NCBI RefSeq assembly: GCF_002332255.1
Contig: NZ_NRGW01000001.1
Span: 1,674,001 to 1,738,000 of the forward strand
Source: Halomonas sp. JB37
GTDB taxonomy: Bacteria > Pseudomonadota > Gammaproteobacteria > Pseudomonadales > Halomonadaceae
Reading direction: 5' to 3'
DNA length: 64,000 nt
The translations under genes were made by a program, and so were the position numbers. Positions 30,042 to 38,706 of this stretch are shown in pieces. Numbering within the stretch: the stretch's first letter is position 1; every line of letters begins with the position of its first letter. Under the pieces are notes generated by a model. It did no database searches and was not told the DNA's origin. It saw only the letters and a program-made list of their open reading frames with translations.

Positions 30042-30060
30042 GGACAGTTGTTGGGCTACT

Positions 30061-30831
30061 TTACGCGCGGGCTGAAACGCGCAGACGAACATAGTCGGCT
30101 GTCCAGTTTCCTTGCTCATCACGCAGGCTGTGCTCAAGAAGCATCAAGGTATCCTCTAGTACGGCTTCGCGTACGCTCTCATCCAAACCATGCATAAACG
30201 GGCTGGCAAATGTTTTTAACCATCCTGCCATGCCGGTCGGTAGCGGCGTTGGGCGAGGAATCAGAGCGATACTCTCAACCTCAAAGCCGGCACGTTCTAA
30301 CTGCTTCGTATACTCGGTGGGGGTAGGGAAATACCATGGATGACGGCCTTCTATGCTAATGCCACGCAGGTGCAGCGCAGCGATCAGTGCCGTGCAGATC
30401 GCCGCTACATTACCGTGGCCGCCAAATTCGGCTACCAATCGACCGCCGGGTTTTAATGCCCGTTTAACGCCCACTAAAACCGGCTGCGGATCAAGCATCC
30501 AGTGCAGAGCCGCATTGCTGAACACTGCGTCAAACTCATGGTCAAAATCCAGCTGGTGGGCGTCAACGATTTGCGCGGAAATGCCACGCTGACGTGTTGC
30601 GTTTACCATGTCTTCTGACGCATCGACGCCTAGTACATTGGCGCCAAGCTGCACAAGGCGTTCGGTTAAGGCACCGTCACCGCAGCCAAGGTCCAAAATG
30701 CTTTCACCGGCTTGAGGCGACAAAAGCTTAAGTACGTCGCCGCCTAGCTTCGGTACAAAGTCAGCATTCTCGGCATAGCCACTGGCATTCCACTTTTGGC
30801 CAGGCGCATTTTGTTGAGGTGTATGGGTCAT
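30061..30831 (-). CDS. Class I SAM-dependent methyltransferase
   Basis: A 256-residue cytosolic methyltransferase with motif I ILDLGCGDGALTERLV, motif II GVDASEDMV and a FSNAALHWMLDP segment, as in trans-aconitate methyltransferase (Tam) and related small-molecule enzymes. The Tam-like W-x-x-x-Y start (WNASGYAENADFV) is visible. The substrate cannot be deduced. It converges with moeB, with only 19 bases between the stop codons, and diverges from nfsA. Confidence 0.88.
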   Translation of the reverse strand: MTHTPQQNAPGQKWNASGYAENADFVPKLGGDVLKLLSPQAGESILDLGCGDGALTERLVQLGANVLGVDASEDMVNATRQRGISAQIVDAHQLDFDHEFDAVFSNAALHWMLDPQPVLVGVKRALKPGGRLVAEFGGHGNVAAICTALIAALHLRGISIEGRHPWYFPTPTEYTKQLERAGFEVESIALIPRPTPLPTGMAGWLKTFASPFMHGLDESVREAVLEDTLMLLEHSLRDEQGNWTADYVRLRVSARA

Positions 30832-30986
30832 GTCTGCTTTCTAAGCCTCGTGATTATTTCATCAAGTGTCAGTCAGTATGCAGCATACGCTAGTCCTGCC
30901 AGGCTGTGAGATACTGTTAACCCATATCCAGTCGTTATATCGGTAAGTGTTAATCAGAAAAGTGCTATTCAGAGAAGCGAGGTTCC

Positions 30987-31718
30987 ATGAACGACGTTAT
31001 TGAACTGTTAAAATCCCACCGCTCGGTCCGTAAATTTAGCGATCAACCGATTCCGCGAGAGCTACTGTTAGAGCTGATTCAAGCGGGGCAGGGCGCAGCA
31101 ACCTCCAGCCATGTTCAAGCCTATACCGTTATTCATGTGAAAAATGCGGCGAACCGCGAACAGATTGCGGAGTTGGCCGGTGGGCAAAGTTATATTACTA
31201 CCTGCGCAGACTTTCTTGTGTTTTGTGCCGATATGAAGCGGCCCACTGAGGCATCTGAGCTCACGGGTGCCAACGTCATTCGCGGCATGACCGAGCAGCT
31301 GTTGGTAGCGACGGTAGATACGGCGCTAATGGCGCAAAACGTGGCAGTGGCGGCTGAGTCTGAAGGGCTGGGCATTTGCTATATTGGCGGCATCCGCAAT
31401 AATCCCCAGGCGATTAGTGATTTGCTGCGACTGCCTGAGCACGTTTATCCCGTGTTCGGAATGTGCCTTGGCTATCCTGATCACGCCCCTGAAGTTAAGC
31501 CTCGTTTAGCGGTGGAGGCCATTCTGAAGGAAGACTACTACACTGAAGACAGCGAGCAGGTTCAAGCTTTTGACGCGACTATGCAGGCTTACTATCAAGC
31601 GCGTAGCAGCAGTAATAAAGACACTGACTGGTCGCATAATCTTAAGCCACTGTTCGATAACAAGCTGCGTCCTCATATGCGTGATTTCTTGATCAAGCGC
31701 GGCTTTGAGATGAAGTAA
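30987..31718 (+). CDS. nfsA: Oxygen-insensitive NADPH nitroreductase NfsA
   Basis: A 243-residue FMN flavoprotein that reduces nitroaromatics and quinones by two electrons using NADPH. The start MNDVIELLKSHRSVRKFSDQ and the core SSHVQAYTVIHV and GLGICYIGGIRN are characteristic of the NfsA group. A GAGG Shine-Dalgarno precedes the start, and a terminator follows at 31767. Confidence 0.93.
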   Translation: MNDVIELLKSHRSVRKFSDQPIPRELLLELIQAGQGAATSSHVQAYTVIHVKNAANREQIAELAGGQSYITTCADFLVFCADMKRPTEASELTGANVIRGMTEQLLVATVDTALMAQNVAVAAESEGLGICYIGGIRNNPQAISDLLRLPEHVYPVFGMCLGYPDHAPEVKPRLAVEAILKEDYYTEDSEQVQAFDATMQAYYQARSSSNKDTDWSHNLKPLFDNKLRPHMRDFLIKRGFEMK

Positions 31719-31766
31719 GCCGTAAGGATATGTGAGGTGCAGCATCCTGCTGGATAGGCTGTTCGG

Positions 31767-31815
31767 AAAAGAGAGCGATCAACTGCTTATTGGACGCTCT
31801 CTTTTCTCGTTTTTA
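31767..31815 (+). terminator. Terminator after nfsA
   Basis: An 11-bp inverted repeat (AAAAGAGAGCG / CGCTCTCTTTT) with a 17-base loop, then CTCG and five T residues. It lies within the 110-base gap before the peptidase gene, whose AGGAG follows at once. Confidence 0.75.
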
Positions 31816-31828
31816 GGAGCTCTACCGT

Positions 31829-32794
31829 ATGCGTGTATTTTCCAATCCCGTCGGTGCAGGCTCTCTTTGGTTCGACAACCTCGCGACTGCTGATGGTACT
31901 CCTGTTGCTTATGATCCCCAGGCAAGGGCCTTTGTACCCATGCCGCCTTTCTGTATCAATCGGGAGATCATCGGCTGTAATTGGATTGCACCTAAAAAAG
32001 GTGCTTTTTGCCGCTCTTGTGCGATGACGGCGCTAGCACCAGACCCCAAGCTTCCCGATGCGATGGCTAACTGGGCGAAAACGGAAGCAGCAAAACGCTG
32101 GGTGCTGGATAACCTAGGTCGCTGGCACTGGTTTCGCCCTGAAGACGCAGGCGCACCGCCGGTTTTTCATTTGTTAGCCGAAGGGAAGACACCGGTGCCC
32201 ATGGGGCACATAGAAGGGGTGGTGACCATCAGCGTGGCAGAGGTAGACCCTGTATTGGTCACAACGCGTCGTGAGGCATTAGACGAGCCGTATCGAACCA
32301 TGATCGGCCACATGCGCCATGAAATATCGCACATGCTCTGGTGGCGGCTTAGTCTGCGAGAAGATTTTCTTGATGCCTTCCGCAAAACCTTCGGTGACGA
32401 GCGCCAAGACTATACGGCTGCGCTTCAGCGCCACTACAAGGAAGGCCCTCCCTCGAACTGGAAGGAGAGCTTCCTGACCACCTATGCTTCTGCGCACCCT
32501 CATGAAGACTGGGCTGAAACGGCTGCACATCTTCTGCATTTAACCGATATAGCCGATAGCTTTGCTGCATCCAATCTTTCTTCCCCGGAGCTCCCTAGCC
32601 ATCAGTGGGAGCCATATGCAGAGCCGAATGCTGAGCGTTTGATTTACGTGGCAGCGGGGCTCACTGTCGGCGTTAATCATATAAATCGCTCTATGGGTTT
32701 GCCCGATCTTTATCCCTTTGTGCTTTCAGAAGCCGCCCGACATAAGCTTGCTTTCGTCCATGAGTGGCTGCGTCGAGGTGCGCAGGGGCTATAA
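31829..32794 (+). CDS. Putative zinc-ribbon/metallopeptidase protein (COG4307 type)
   Basis: A 321-residue protein with an N-terminal zinc-ribbon-like cluster (Cys 42, 50, 61 and 64) followed by a metallopeptidase-like domain. The HExxH motif lies in GHMRHEISHMLWW, and a downstream HEDWAETAAHLLH could supply the third zinc ligand. This matches the family annotated as zinc-binding metallopeptidase with zinc-ribbon (DUF2248/Peptidase_Mx). It has no signal peptide, so is likely cytosolic. Its function is not established. A strong AGGAG precedes the start. Confidence 0.85.
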   Translation: MRVFSNPVGAGSLWFDNLATADGTPVAYDPQARAFVPMPPFCINREIIGCNWIAPKKGAFCRSCAMTALAPDPKLPDAMANWAKTEAAKRWVLDNLGRWHWFRPEDAGAPPVFHLLAEGKTPVPMGHIEGVVTISVAEVDPVLVTTRREALDEPYRTMIGHMRHEISHMLWWRLSLREDFLDAFRKTFGDERQDYTAALQRHYKEGPPSNWKESFLTTYASAHPHEDWAETAAHLLHLTDIADSFAASNLSSPELPSHQWEPYAEPNAERLIYVAAGLTVGVNHINRSMGLPDLYPFVLSEAARHKLAFVHEWLRRGAQGL

Positions 32795-32811
32795 GCGTAT
32801 TTTTAGCAGCA

Positions 32812-33633
32812 TTAGCTAGCTTGATTGAAACTGCTGAGCCTTACAGCCAGCAGTTCCTTAAGCTGTGGATCTAAGGCTTGCCTAATGTACGAATAAAATG
32901 GCATTAGATCTTTGTGCATTGTTTCTTCAGCTTTAGCGTGATCGATGTAGAAAGCATTGCGCTTACCATGCATTTCGATAGTTTCTCCCACTTTCGTAAA
33001 CTTAAAGCCAGACATAGAAAGGAGCCGTGGAAGTCGTGGCTCCATCATGGCAAAGACATGTCGCTTGTTCATTAGACCTACAAGCGAGTATGTTGAAAGA
33101 AATAACGCAATGACGATTAAGCGAAATGTTTTTCTTTCTGCATTAGTAAATTGATAGTCGATATCATTGAGGTCCAGCGTCTCATATTTAATGGCTTTAT
33201 GGCGAAACGCCCTGGCAATAGCAAAACGTGATATTTCACAAATACTGTTATAGGGCAGCTTTGCTGGATGTAACGTTTTATGGGGTAAGTGTTGCTCGCC
33301 AAAATCTTGTAGAGGGAGCCGTTTTATATTGTCGTCAGTACAGGGGGCGGGGAGCACTAGACGAAGACAGCCAGCCGCTAGCCCTGAACGACGATGCTCT
33401 ATCAAACAGTGAATTGAATGAGCATCGTGAATGTCCAGCTCAAGGTTGTTACTCGATGATTCAGGTGCTTGATAGCCAATTTCCTGACAATAAACGTCAT
33501 GACGAAGTTTGTATATTCGGCGCTTTTCAATGTCCGTAATGGCTATTTTGAAATTAAAATCATTTTTAAAAGAAGCGAAAAAATCATAAGCGGTAGTGCT
33601 GCTATTCTCCTTTTGTTGATTTTTTTCCATCAA
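32812..33633 (-). CDS. PEP-CTERM/exosortase-associated acyltransferase-like protein (GNAT fold)
   Basis: A 273-residue protein whose core (RRIYKLRHDVYCQEIGYQ, then LAAGCLRLVLP and CEISRFAIARAFRHK) matches the family annotated as PEP-CTERM/exosortase system-associated acyltransferase, related in fold to autoinducer synthases and N-acyl amino acid synthases. A hydrophobic segment (about residues 170-190, LIVIALFLSTYSLVGLMNK) falls where the family has a buried helix. It is more AT-rich than its neighbours. No exosortase or PEP-CTERM substrate gene is visible in the window. It lies 52 bases downstream of the GGDEF/EAL gene and may be its operon partner. Confidence 0.8.
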   Translation of the reverse strand: MMEKNQQKENSSTTAYDFFASFKNDFNFKIAITDIEKRRIYKLRHDVYCQEIGYQAPESSSNNLELDIHDAHSIHCLIEHRRSGLAAGCLRLVLPAPCTDDNIKRLPLQDFGEQHLPHKTLHPAKLPYNSICEISRFAIARAFRHKAIKYETLDLNDIDYQFTNAERKTFRLIVIALFLSTYSLVGLMNKRHVFAMMEPRLPRLLSMSGFKFTKVGETIEMHGKRNAFYIDHAKAEETMHKDLMPFYSYIRQALDPQLKELLAVRLSSFNQAS

Positions 33634-33685
33634 TGATTTTCCTTGGCTAATAGAGTTATTAATATAAATTAAGAAAAGCGCTGGT

Positions 33686-36544
33686 CTAATTTAAATATTT
33701 ATCTGATGGTGGCAAGTCAGAGAAAGCATTGCCAATGGCGACTGGCTGACCAAGATAGAATCCCTGACCATAAGTGATGCCATAGGATTTTAATAACGGT
33801 AACAAAGCTTCTTGATCGACGAATTCAGCGATAGTTTGCTTTCCAAAACCTTTGGCTATGTCAGCAATAGCACGCACAATCACGCGGCTATCGGGGTTGG
33901 TCAGCAAGCTGTGAATAAAAGAGCCATCAATCTTGATGTAATCAATGGGCAACTGCCCTAAATAATGGAGGCTGCTGAAGCCGATGCCAAAGTCATCTAG
34001 CGCGATGCGACACCCCAGCTCACGTACGGATTGTAAAACGCCACGTGCCGTCGAGAAGTCGGTCACAGCCACTGTTTCAGTTACTTCCAAAATAAGATGA
34101 TGAGGGTCTGCGCCGCTAGCCGCCAGCTCGTCTGAAAGATACTGCTTTAGTTCCTCGTCGTGTAGTGACTGGCCTGAAAGGTTAACCGCCAAGGTAATGC
34201 CGCGCTTCTGCAGTTGACTAAGGGCCTTCAAGCTTTGACGTAATACCCAGCGGTCAATGAGTACGATTTGACCGCTTTGTTCGGCAACGGGAATAAAATG
34301 TGCTGGTGAAATTAGACTGCCGTCGATATCACGCATACGTAGCAACACCTCATGGTGTTTCACGTCGCTATCTTCCAAGCGCATAATCGGCTGTACCATC
34401 AGCTCGAAGCTGTTTTCTTCAAGCGCGTTGCGTATGCGCTCAACCCAGTAGACCCGCTCCTTGAGCTCGTCTTTGGCATTCTCCGCTTGGGAAAGTAAGT
34501 GCCAATGCTGAAGGCCATTTTCCTTGGCTTTGTACATCGCGACATCTGCACTGGCCATCATGTCCGCGGGCGTATGGCCATGCATTGGGAAGAGGGCAAT
34601 GCCGATACTGGCGGTAACACGATGACGCCGTTCTCCTGCGGTGAAACCGAGATTTTCAAGCAGTTGCACGATATATTGCGCGATCTTGACGCTTTGTTCT
34701 GCGTTGGTATCTTCTAGCAGCAGAGCAAACTCATCACCACCTAAGCGGGCAACAACGCCATGTCGACCAAGGTTATGAAAGAGAGTCTTGGCCACTTTGC
34801 GTAGCAGCTGGTCGCCCACATGGTGCCCACTAAGCTCGTTAATTTCTTTAAATTGATCTAAGTCCAACAGCAGCACAGCACCGTTAGCGTGCATAGTGCG
34901 TTCCATGGCAGCTTGCAGCGAATTTTGGAAATAACGACGATTATACAGCTCGGTGAGAGGATCTCGTTCGGCCAGCCAAGTTAAACGCGCCTCGGCAGCC
35001 TTGCGCTTCGTTATATCAAGCCCCACCGATATTCTTGACGGTTGCTCGTTGCTGCCAGCCTGCAATGGAGCGTGATACCACGCGATGGTATGCAGGCTCT
35101 GATCTGGCGTTAGCAGCGTTTTTTCATCCTGCTGGGAAACGTTTGGCGTGTGGAACAGTTTTGAACTGCCATTCTCAAAGATGTCGCCAAAATTGCGTCC
35201 AAGTAAGGACGATTCATCGAGTCCTAAAATCTCTTGAGAATATTCATTAACCAAGCTGATACGGCCCGTACTGTCCTGAGCAACGATAAATACCTGGGCC
35301 GTATTTAACAGGCTATTAACGAAGTCACGTTCCTTAGCTAGCTCTTCAATACGCTCGGCTAATTGTTCGCCGCGTTCCTGGACTTGCGTCTCTAGCATTT
35401 CGAGTTGATGGGAAAGTGCCAGTGTTGTGCTTTCTAGCACGTCAATTTCGTCAGGAAGACGCCGCTGTCTTTCGGGAATGGCGGAACGTATATCGCTGAA
35501 CTTGCCTCGTGCCAGTGTCGGCAGAAGCCCTGCCACTCGACGTAGCCGAGCCATGGGGCCAAGGAGTATGAATAACAGCAACAACTCCGCTAAGATCCAG
35601 CCAATCACGCCGACGAACAGCAGTGTGCGCGTATCCTGATTGATAGTATCAATTTGTTCGGTAATATCAGATATCAATAAGAAGTAGCTGCTATGAATAA
35701 GGTCGGCGTCTTCTTCCATGTCTACGGCACTTAATTCTAAACTCCTACCCTCATTTTCAAAAATGGCCGGCGCTTCTAAAAGGCTAGGTAACGACAAAGT
35801 CTGTGCGGCCTGTTGTAAGAGTGCCAAGCTATATTCTTGACGCGTTAGCGCTGTGATACGACCATTCCAGCGTTCTAAATAGCGTTCATCGGCAATATCG
35901 CGCTGATCATCCGCCCCTGTGACGACCAGTGCCACTTCACTACCTGAAACCTCGTTGGCCTCCCTGGTCACATCGGCTAATGATCGGGTTAATACGAGCA
36001 TGCCGACGCTTTCACCCTCGACTAATACAGGCACCGCAGCAAACTGCTGACAACTGGTTGAGCACCGCAATGTGGTGAGCGGTATCTCGGTATTGATCAC
36101 ACGCCTAACCCAACTCAATATGGGCAACTGGCTTTCGCTTGCCCCCATTCCCCAGCTGCCTAGAACTTGACCGTGGGTGTCCATCACCAGAACTTCATCA
36201 ATGCCCGCTTCAAGTTGTAGCGCGGGCCATTGCGAATTTAATGCTTGCCCGACCGTTTCTGAATCCCCCGCTTGCAGTGGAGGCCCCAGGCTTGAAGAGG
36301 CCGCCGTTAACCCCGCTAATTGGCGAAGATTTTCTGATGAGTGCTGTAGGGCTAAACGAATTTCACGCTGTTGGCGTTCATGGTGTTGGTCTCGGCTCTC
36401 CTTAAACTGGCGAGTTAAATTGTCGTGGCCTAGGACGGTAAACAACGTCACTAGTGCCAGAAGCAGTAAGCTGCTTAGCGTAATGACACGCCAAGTTAGA
36501 CTGAATCGATGAGATTTGTGAATAGGAACAGTGGTTTTGATCAC
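33686..36544 (-). CDS. Membrane-bound sensor with PAS, GGDEF and EAL domains
   Basis: A 952-residue inner-membrane c-di-GMP enzyme. It has a transmembrane helix near residues 18-38, a periplasmic sensor region of about 260 residues, a second helix near residue 310 (LLFVGVIGWILAELLLL) with a HAMP-like linker and coiled coil, a PAS domain (LGLDESSLLGRNFGDIFENG), a GGDEF domain with intact RLGGDEFALLLED, and an EAL domain. The EAL motif reads EVL (HHEVLLRM), but the catalytic segments VTETVAV, ALDDFGIGFSS and DYIKIDGSFI are present, so phosphodiesterase activity is plausible. Upstream genes for a barrel and a PstS-like protein suggest it senses something that passes through them. Confidence 0.95.
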   Translation of the reverse strand: MIKTTVPIHKSHRFSLTWRVITLSSLLLLALVTLFTVLGHDNLTRQFKESRDQHHERQQREIRLALQHSSENLRQLAGLTAASSSLGPPLQAGDSETVGQALNSQWPALQLEAGIDEVLVMDTHGQVLGSWGMGASESQLPILSWVRRVINTEIPLTTLRCSTSCQQFAAVPVLVEGESVGMLVLTRSLADVTREANEVSGSEVALVVTGADDQRDIADERYLERWNGRITALTRQEYSLALLQQAAQTLSLPSLLEAPAIFENEGRSLELSAVDMEEDADLIHSSYFLLISDITEQIDTINQDTRTLLFVGVIGWILAELLLLFILLGPMARLRRVAGLLPTLARGKFSDIRSAIPERQRRLPDEIDVLESTTLALSHQLEMLETQVQERGEQLAERIEELAKERDFVNSLLNTAQVFIVAQDSTGRISLVNEYSQEILGLDESSLLGRNFGDIFENGSSKLFHTPNVSQQDEKTLLTPDQSLHTIAWYHAPLQAGSNEQPSRISVGLDITKRKAAEARLTWLAERDPLTELYNRRYFQNSLQAAMERTMHANGAVLLLDLDQFKEINELSGHHVGDQLLRKVAKTLFHNLGRHGVVARLGGDEFALLLEDTNAEQSVKIAQYIVQLLENLGFTAGERRHRVTASIGIALFPMHGHTPADMMASADVAMYKAKENGLQHWHLLSQAENAKDELKERVYWVERIRNALEENSFELMVQPIMRLEDSDVKHHEVLLRMRDIDGSLISPAHFIPVAEQSGQIVLIDRWVLRQSLKALSQLQKRGITLAVNLSGQSLHDEELKQYLSDELAASGADPHHLILEVTETVAVTDFSTARGVLQSVRELGCRIALDDFGIGFSSLHYLGQLPIDYIKIDGSFIHSLLTNPDSRVIVRAIADIAKGFGKQTIAEFVDQEALLPLLKSYGITYGQGFYLGQPVAIGNAFSDLPPSDKYLN

Positions 36545-36574
36545 ATTCAGCTTCCTAACCTAGTGAGCATGACG

Positions 36575-37798
36575 TCAGAAACGAAGCGATAGTTGGAATA
36601 AGAGCATATTCCAACGACGGCTAGTCTGTGATGAGTCAGGGTTATCTCGGATAGGTAGCCAGCCAGTGCCATCGACATGGTGGTACTCGCCTGCCAGCAT
36701 TATTCTTGGATGCGGGGTCCACTGAAGGCCAAACGTCAGGTCATCTGCAAATTGGGTGTGGGCTGGAATGGCACCACCGGTGCTTTCTTCAAACGACCGC
36801 CCTCTACGATCATCGCGATTATTGGTCAAGCTGTCATACCGAGCTAACCATTGCCAGTTACTGGCAAACCGACGCGTGTATTGGATATACCAGCTTTCTC
36901 CAATGACATCATTAACCCAGGGGTTTTCTACCCCGCCAAGTTTGGTTGGTCTAAGCGCGAACTCGCCGGTCAAACTCCAAAGCTCTTCGTTATATTGCAG
37001 GGACAAAACTACGGGACGAAATCGAAAAGCAACATCTGGTTGTTGAGGAGTGCCTGATTCAAAGCGCGCTTTTGCCTGTGCAGCACTCAACGCTGCAACA
37101 ATACGGCCGCCGTCATGCTCATAACGAATCTGCCCAATAGCAGACTGTTTAGCGTCCAAACTACCTGGCACATTTTCTAGTCGCAGGGCGCTTTGTAAAT
37201 CGTCACCCGCTTGAGCCTGGCCAATCCCTACTTGAGTACGTATCACGCCAGCAGATAATCGTGCCTCGTGATAAAGGCTTACCCCATCACCTGAAAGCCC
37301 AAGCGATCGCGTACGATCAAAATAAATAGATTGAGGCAGTAATATGCTTGGGCGAGTAAAGGCTACGTCGCGTGTCTGATTATAAAACCCTAACGGGTTT
37401 TTAAAACGCCCTATTTGAACACCCAGCGTGTGTTTTTGGTCGGAGATTAGCTGGTAATCAATGAGACCGTAATCGAGCACGGGGCTTGCATCGCCACTAT
37501 CGCCACCTGCTCGTCGGCTGAGTACCTGGGCAGCCATCAGCACATTTTGATGCGGGCGTAATGATGCATTCAGGCCTACTTCAGTAAATTCCAGGCTGCC
37601 TTCATTATGGCTACTAGGGCCAAAGAAGTTGTTATCGTCAGTCACGATCAGCGCTTGGCTAAGAAAACCATGCACCTGGAAAGTATCCAGAATGTCCTCG
37701 TTGCTCTGGCTTGGAACGGGAAATACCAAGGCCAGTGCAGCGACTAGTGCCGCGATTGTGCGGTACTCATTCCATCGAAATGACTTGGACACTATCAT
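36575..37798 (-). CDS. Outer-membrane beta-barrel protein (porin-like)
   Basis: A 407-residue secreted protein with a signal peptide (ALVAALALVFPVPSQS) and alternating-hydrophobicity strands throughout, ending LLFQLSLRF with the C-terminal Phe that the Bam complex recognises. Segments such as LGVQIGRFKNPLGFYNQTRD and LTFGLQWTPHPRIMLAGEYH look like beta-hairpins of OprO/OprP-type porins. I set the start at the ATG at 37798, preceded on the minus strand by GGGAG seven bases away; this overlaps the upstream gene by 32 bases. A longer start at 37846 is possible. Confidence 0.85.
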   Translation of the reverse strand: MIVSKSFRWNEYRTIAALVAALALVFPVPSQSNEDILDTFQVHGFLSQALIVTDDNNFFGPSSHNEGSLEFTEVGLNASLRPHQNVLMAAQVLSRRAGGDSGDASPVLDYGLIDYQLISDQKHTLGVQIGRFKNPLGFYNQTRDVAFTRPSILLPQSIYFDRTRSLGLSGDGVSLYHEARLSAGVIRTQVGIGQAQAGDDLQSALRLENVPGSLDAKQSAIGQIRYEHDGGRIVAALSAAQAKARFESGTPQQPDVAFRFRPVVLSLQYNEELWSLTGEFALRPTKLGGVENPWVNDVIGESWYIQYTRRFASNWQWLARYDSLTNNRDDRRGRSFEESTGGAIPAHTQFADDLTFGLQWTPHPRIMLAGEYHHVDGTGWLPIRDNPDSSQTSRRWNMLLFQLSLRF

Positions 37799-38282
37799 CC
37801 AGATACTCCCTTTCAAGATAGCCAATGGCGCCGGGCGTCGTCGCAACGCGCTCGCGCATCTCCTCCTGATCGCGCACTAAGTTAGGGGCCTGCCCGGTGC
37901 CTGAAAACACCATTCTGTCCCAGGCCAGCTGTAGTTGATGTGGGTAAACGGCCAAATGTTCTTTAGCAAAGCGGGCATGCACAGAATCGTTATTATTCAA
38001 CACAAAGACTCGGGCTGCTTGCCCGCTTGGCCATGTGCGTTGACGCATAGCGAAAATAGCGCGGGCGGTATCAGTATTGAGTCCGCGAGTAGCAACATCT
38101 GGGTGTGCAACCAGAAAAATAGGTGCTTCCCGCGCCATGGCAGTAGTGCTCATAAACGTGATGCACACCATTAAAACAGTGGTAATCACTGTTAATAACG
38201 CTATCCGCGCGATGAAGCGAGTCAAGAAAGATGATGGCATTGGTATACTGGCGGCTTGAGAAACGCCAGGATCATGCACCAT
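37767..38282 (-). CDS. PstS-like periplasmic substrate-binding protein, short form
   Basis: A 171-residue exported protein: a hydrophobic signal segment (LLTVITTVLMVCITFMSTTAMA) and then about 120 residues resembling the first lobe of phosphate-binding PstS proteins (FLVAHPDVATRGLNTDTARA, then IFAMRQRTWPSGQAARVFVL and VATTPGAIGYLERE). Single-lobe proteins of this kind lack ABC permease partners, and none is present here. The start could be 38240 rather than 38282; neither has a clear Shine-Dalgarno. Its 3' end overlaps the porin start, so the two are translationally linked. Confidence 0.82.
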   Translation of the reverse strand: MVHDPGVSQAASIPMPSSFLTRFIARIALLTVITTVLMVCITFMSTTAMAREAPIFLVAHPDVATRGLNTDTARAIFAMRQRTWPSGQAARVFVLNNNDSVHARFAKEHLAVYPHQLQLAWDRMVFSGTGQAPNLVRDQEEMRERVATTPGAIGYLEREYLDDSVQVISME

Positions 38283-38706
38283 ACAGGTTCTGACTGCACT
38301 TTATATGAGTATGATTGTATGGCGATCTCCCTTTTTAGCTTTTTTTAAATATCGTTTTTTATGTCGCGCGCTTAGGGTATAACGAAATGATAAGCCTCAG
38401 AAAAACACCGCTGTGTCGTTGTTACGGAATATACGCAAACACTACATCAATTCAAGAAAAATAACAGGAAGTTATGTCAATGATAGACGATCAGGCATGG
38501 TGGAGGCTGTGGGGTTGACTCAACGGATAGCCAAAGCTCATTCACGCACATAACCGATTGAAATTTTTTAGAATTACACCTGTAGGCACTGCTCTGACCC
38601 GCTATTGCATTTTGCCTGCGGCAGTATCTACCTAAAATGCTTTTAGTTAGCGGTTAGCTGTCTATGTGACACTGCAATAAAGCCCCTCTAAATAGGACGA
38701 TCCACC
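38283..38706. other. Intergenic region with a Trp-rich mini-ORF
   Basis: No gene longer than 30 codons is supported here. It is AT-rich and separates the PstS-like gene (minus) from the DapA-family gene (plus). The only distinctive content is the short Trp-rich reading frame at 38474-38518, listed separately, and a T-run at 38566-38571. Confidence 0.6.
38474..38518 (+). promoter_or_regulatory. Possible Trp-rich leader peptide
   Basis: A 14-codon frame reads MSMIDDQAWWRLWG and stops at TGA; AGGAAG lies a few bases before the ATG. Three of 14 codons are TGG, two in tandem, and the WWR sequence also occurs in the E. coli trp leader peptide. The DNA can form GGCT...GTTG/CAAC...AGCC across the Trp codons, and alternatively CAACGG with CCGATTG just before a T-run at 38566-38571. 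The next gene is not a known Trp gene, so regulation by Trp is unproven and chance is possible. Confidence 0.3.
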
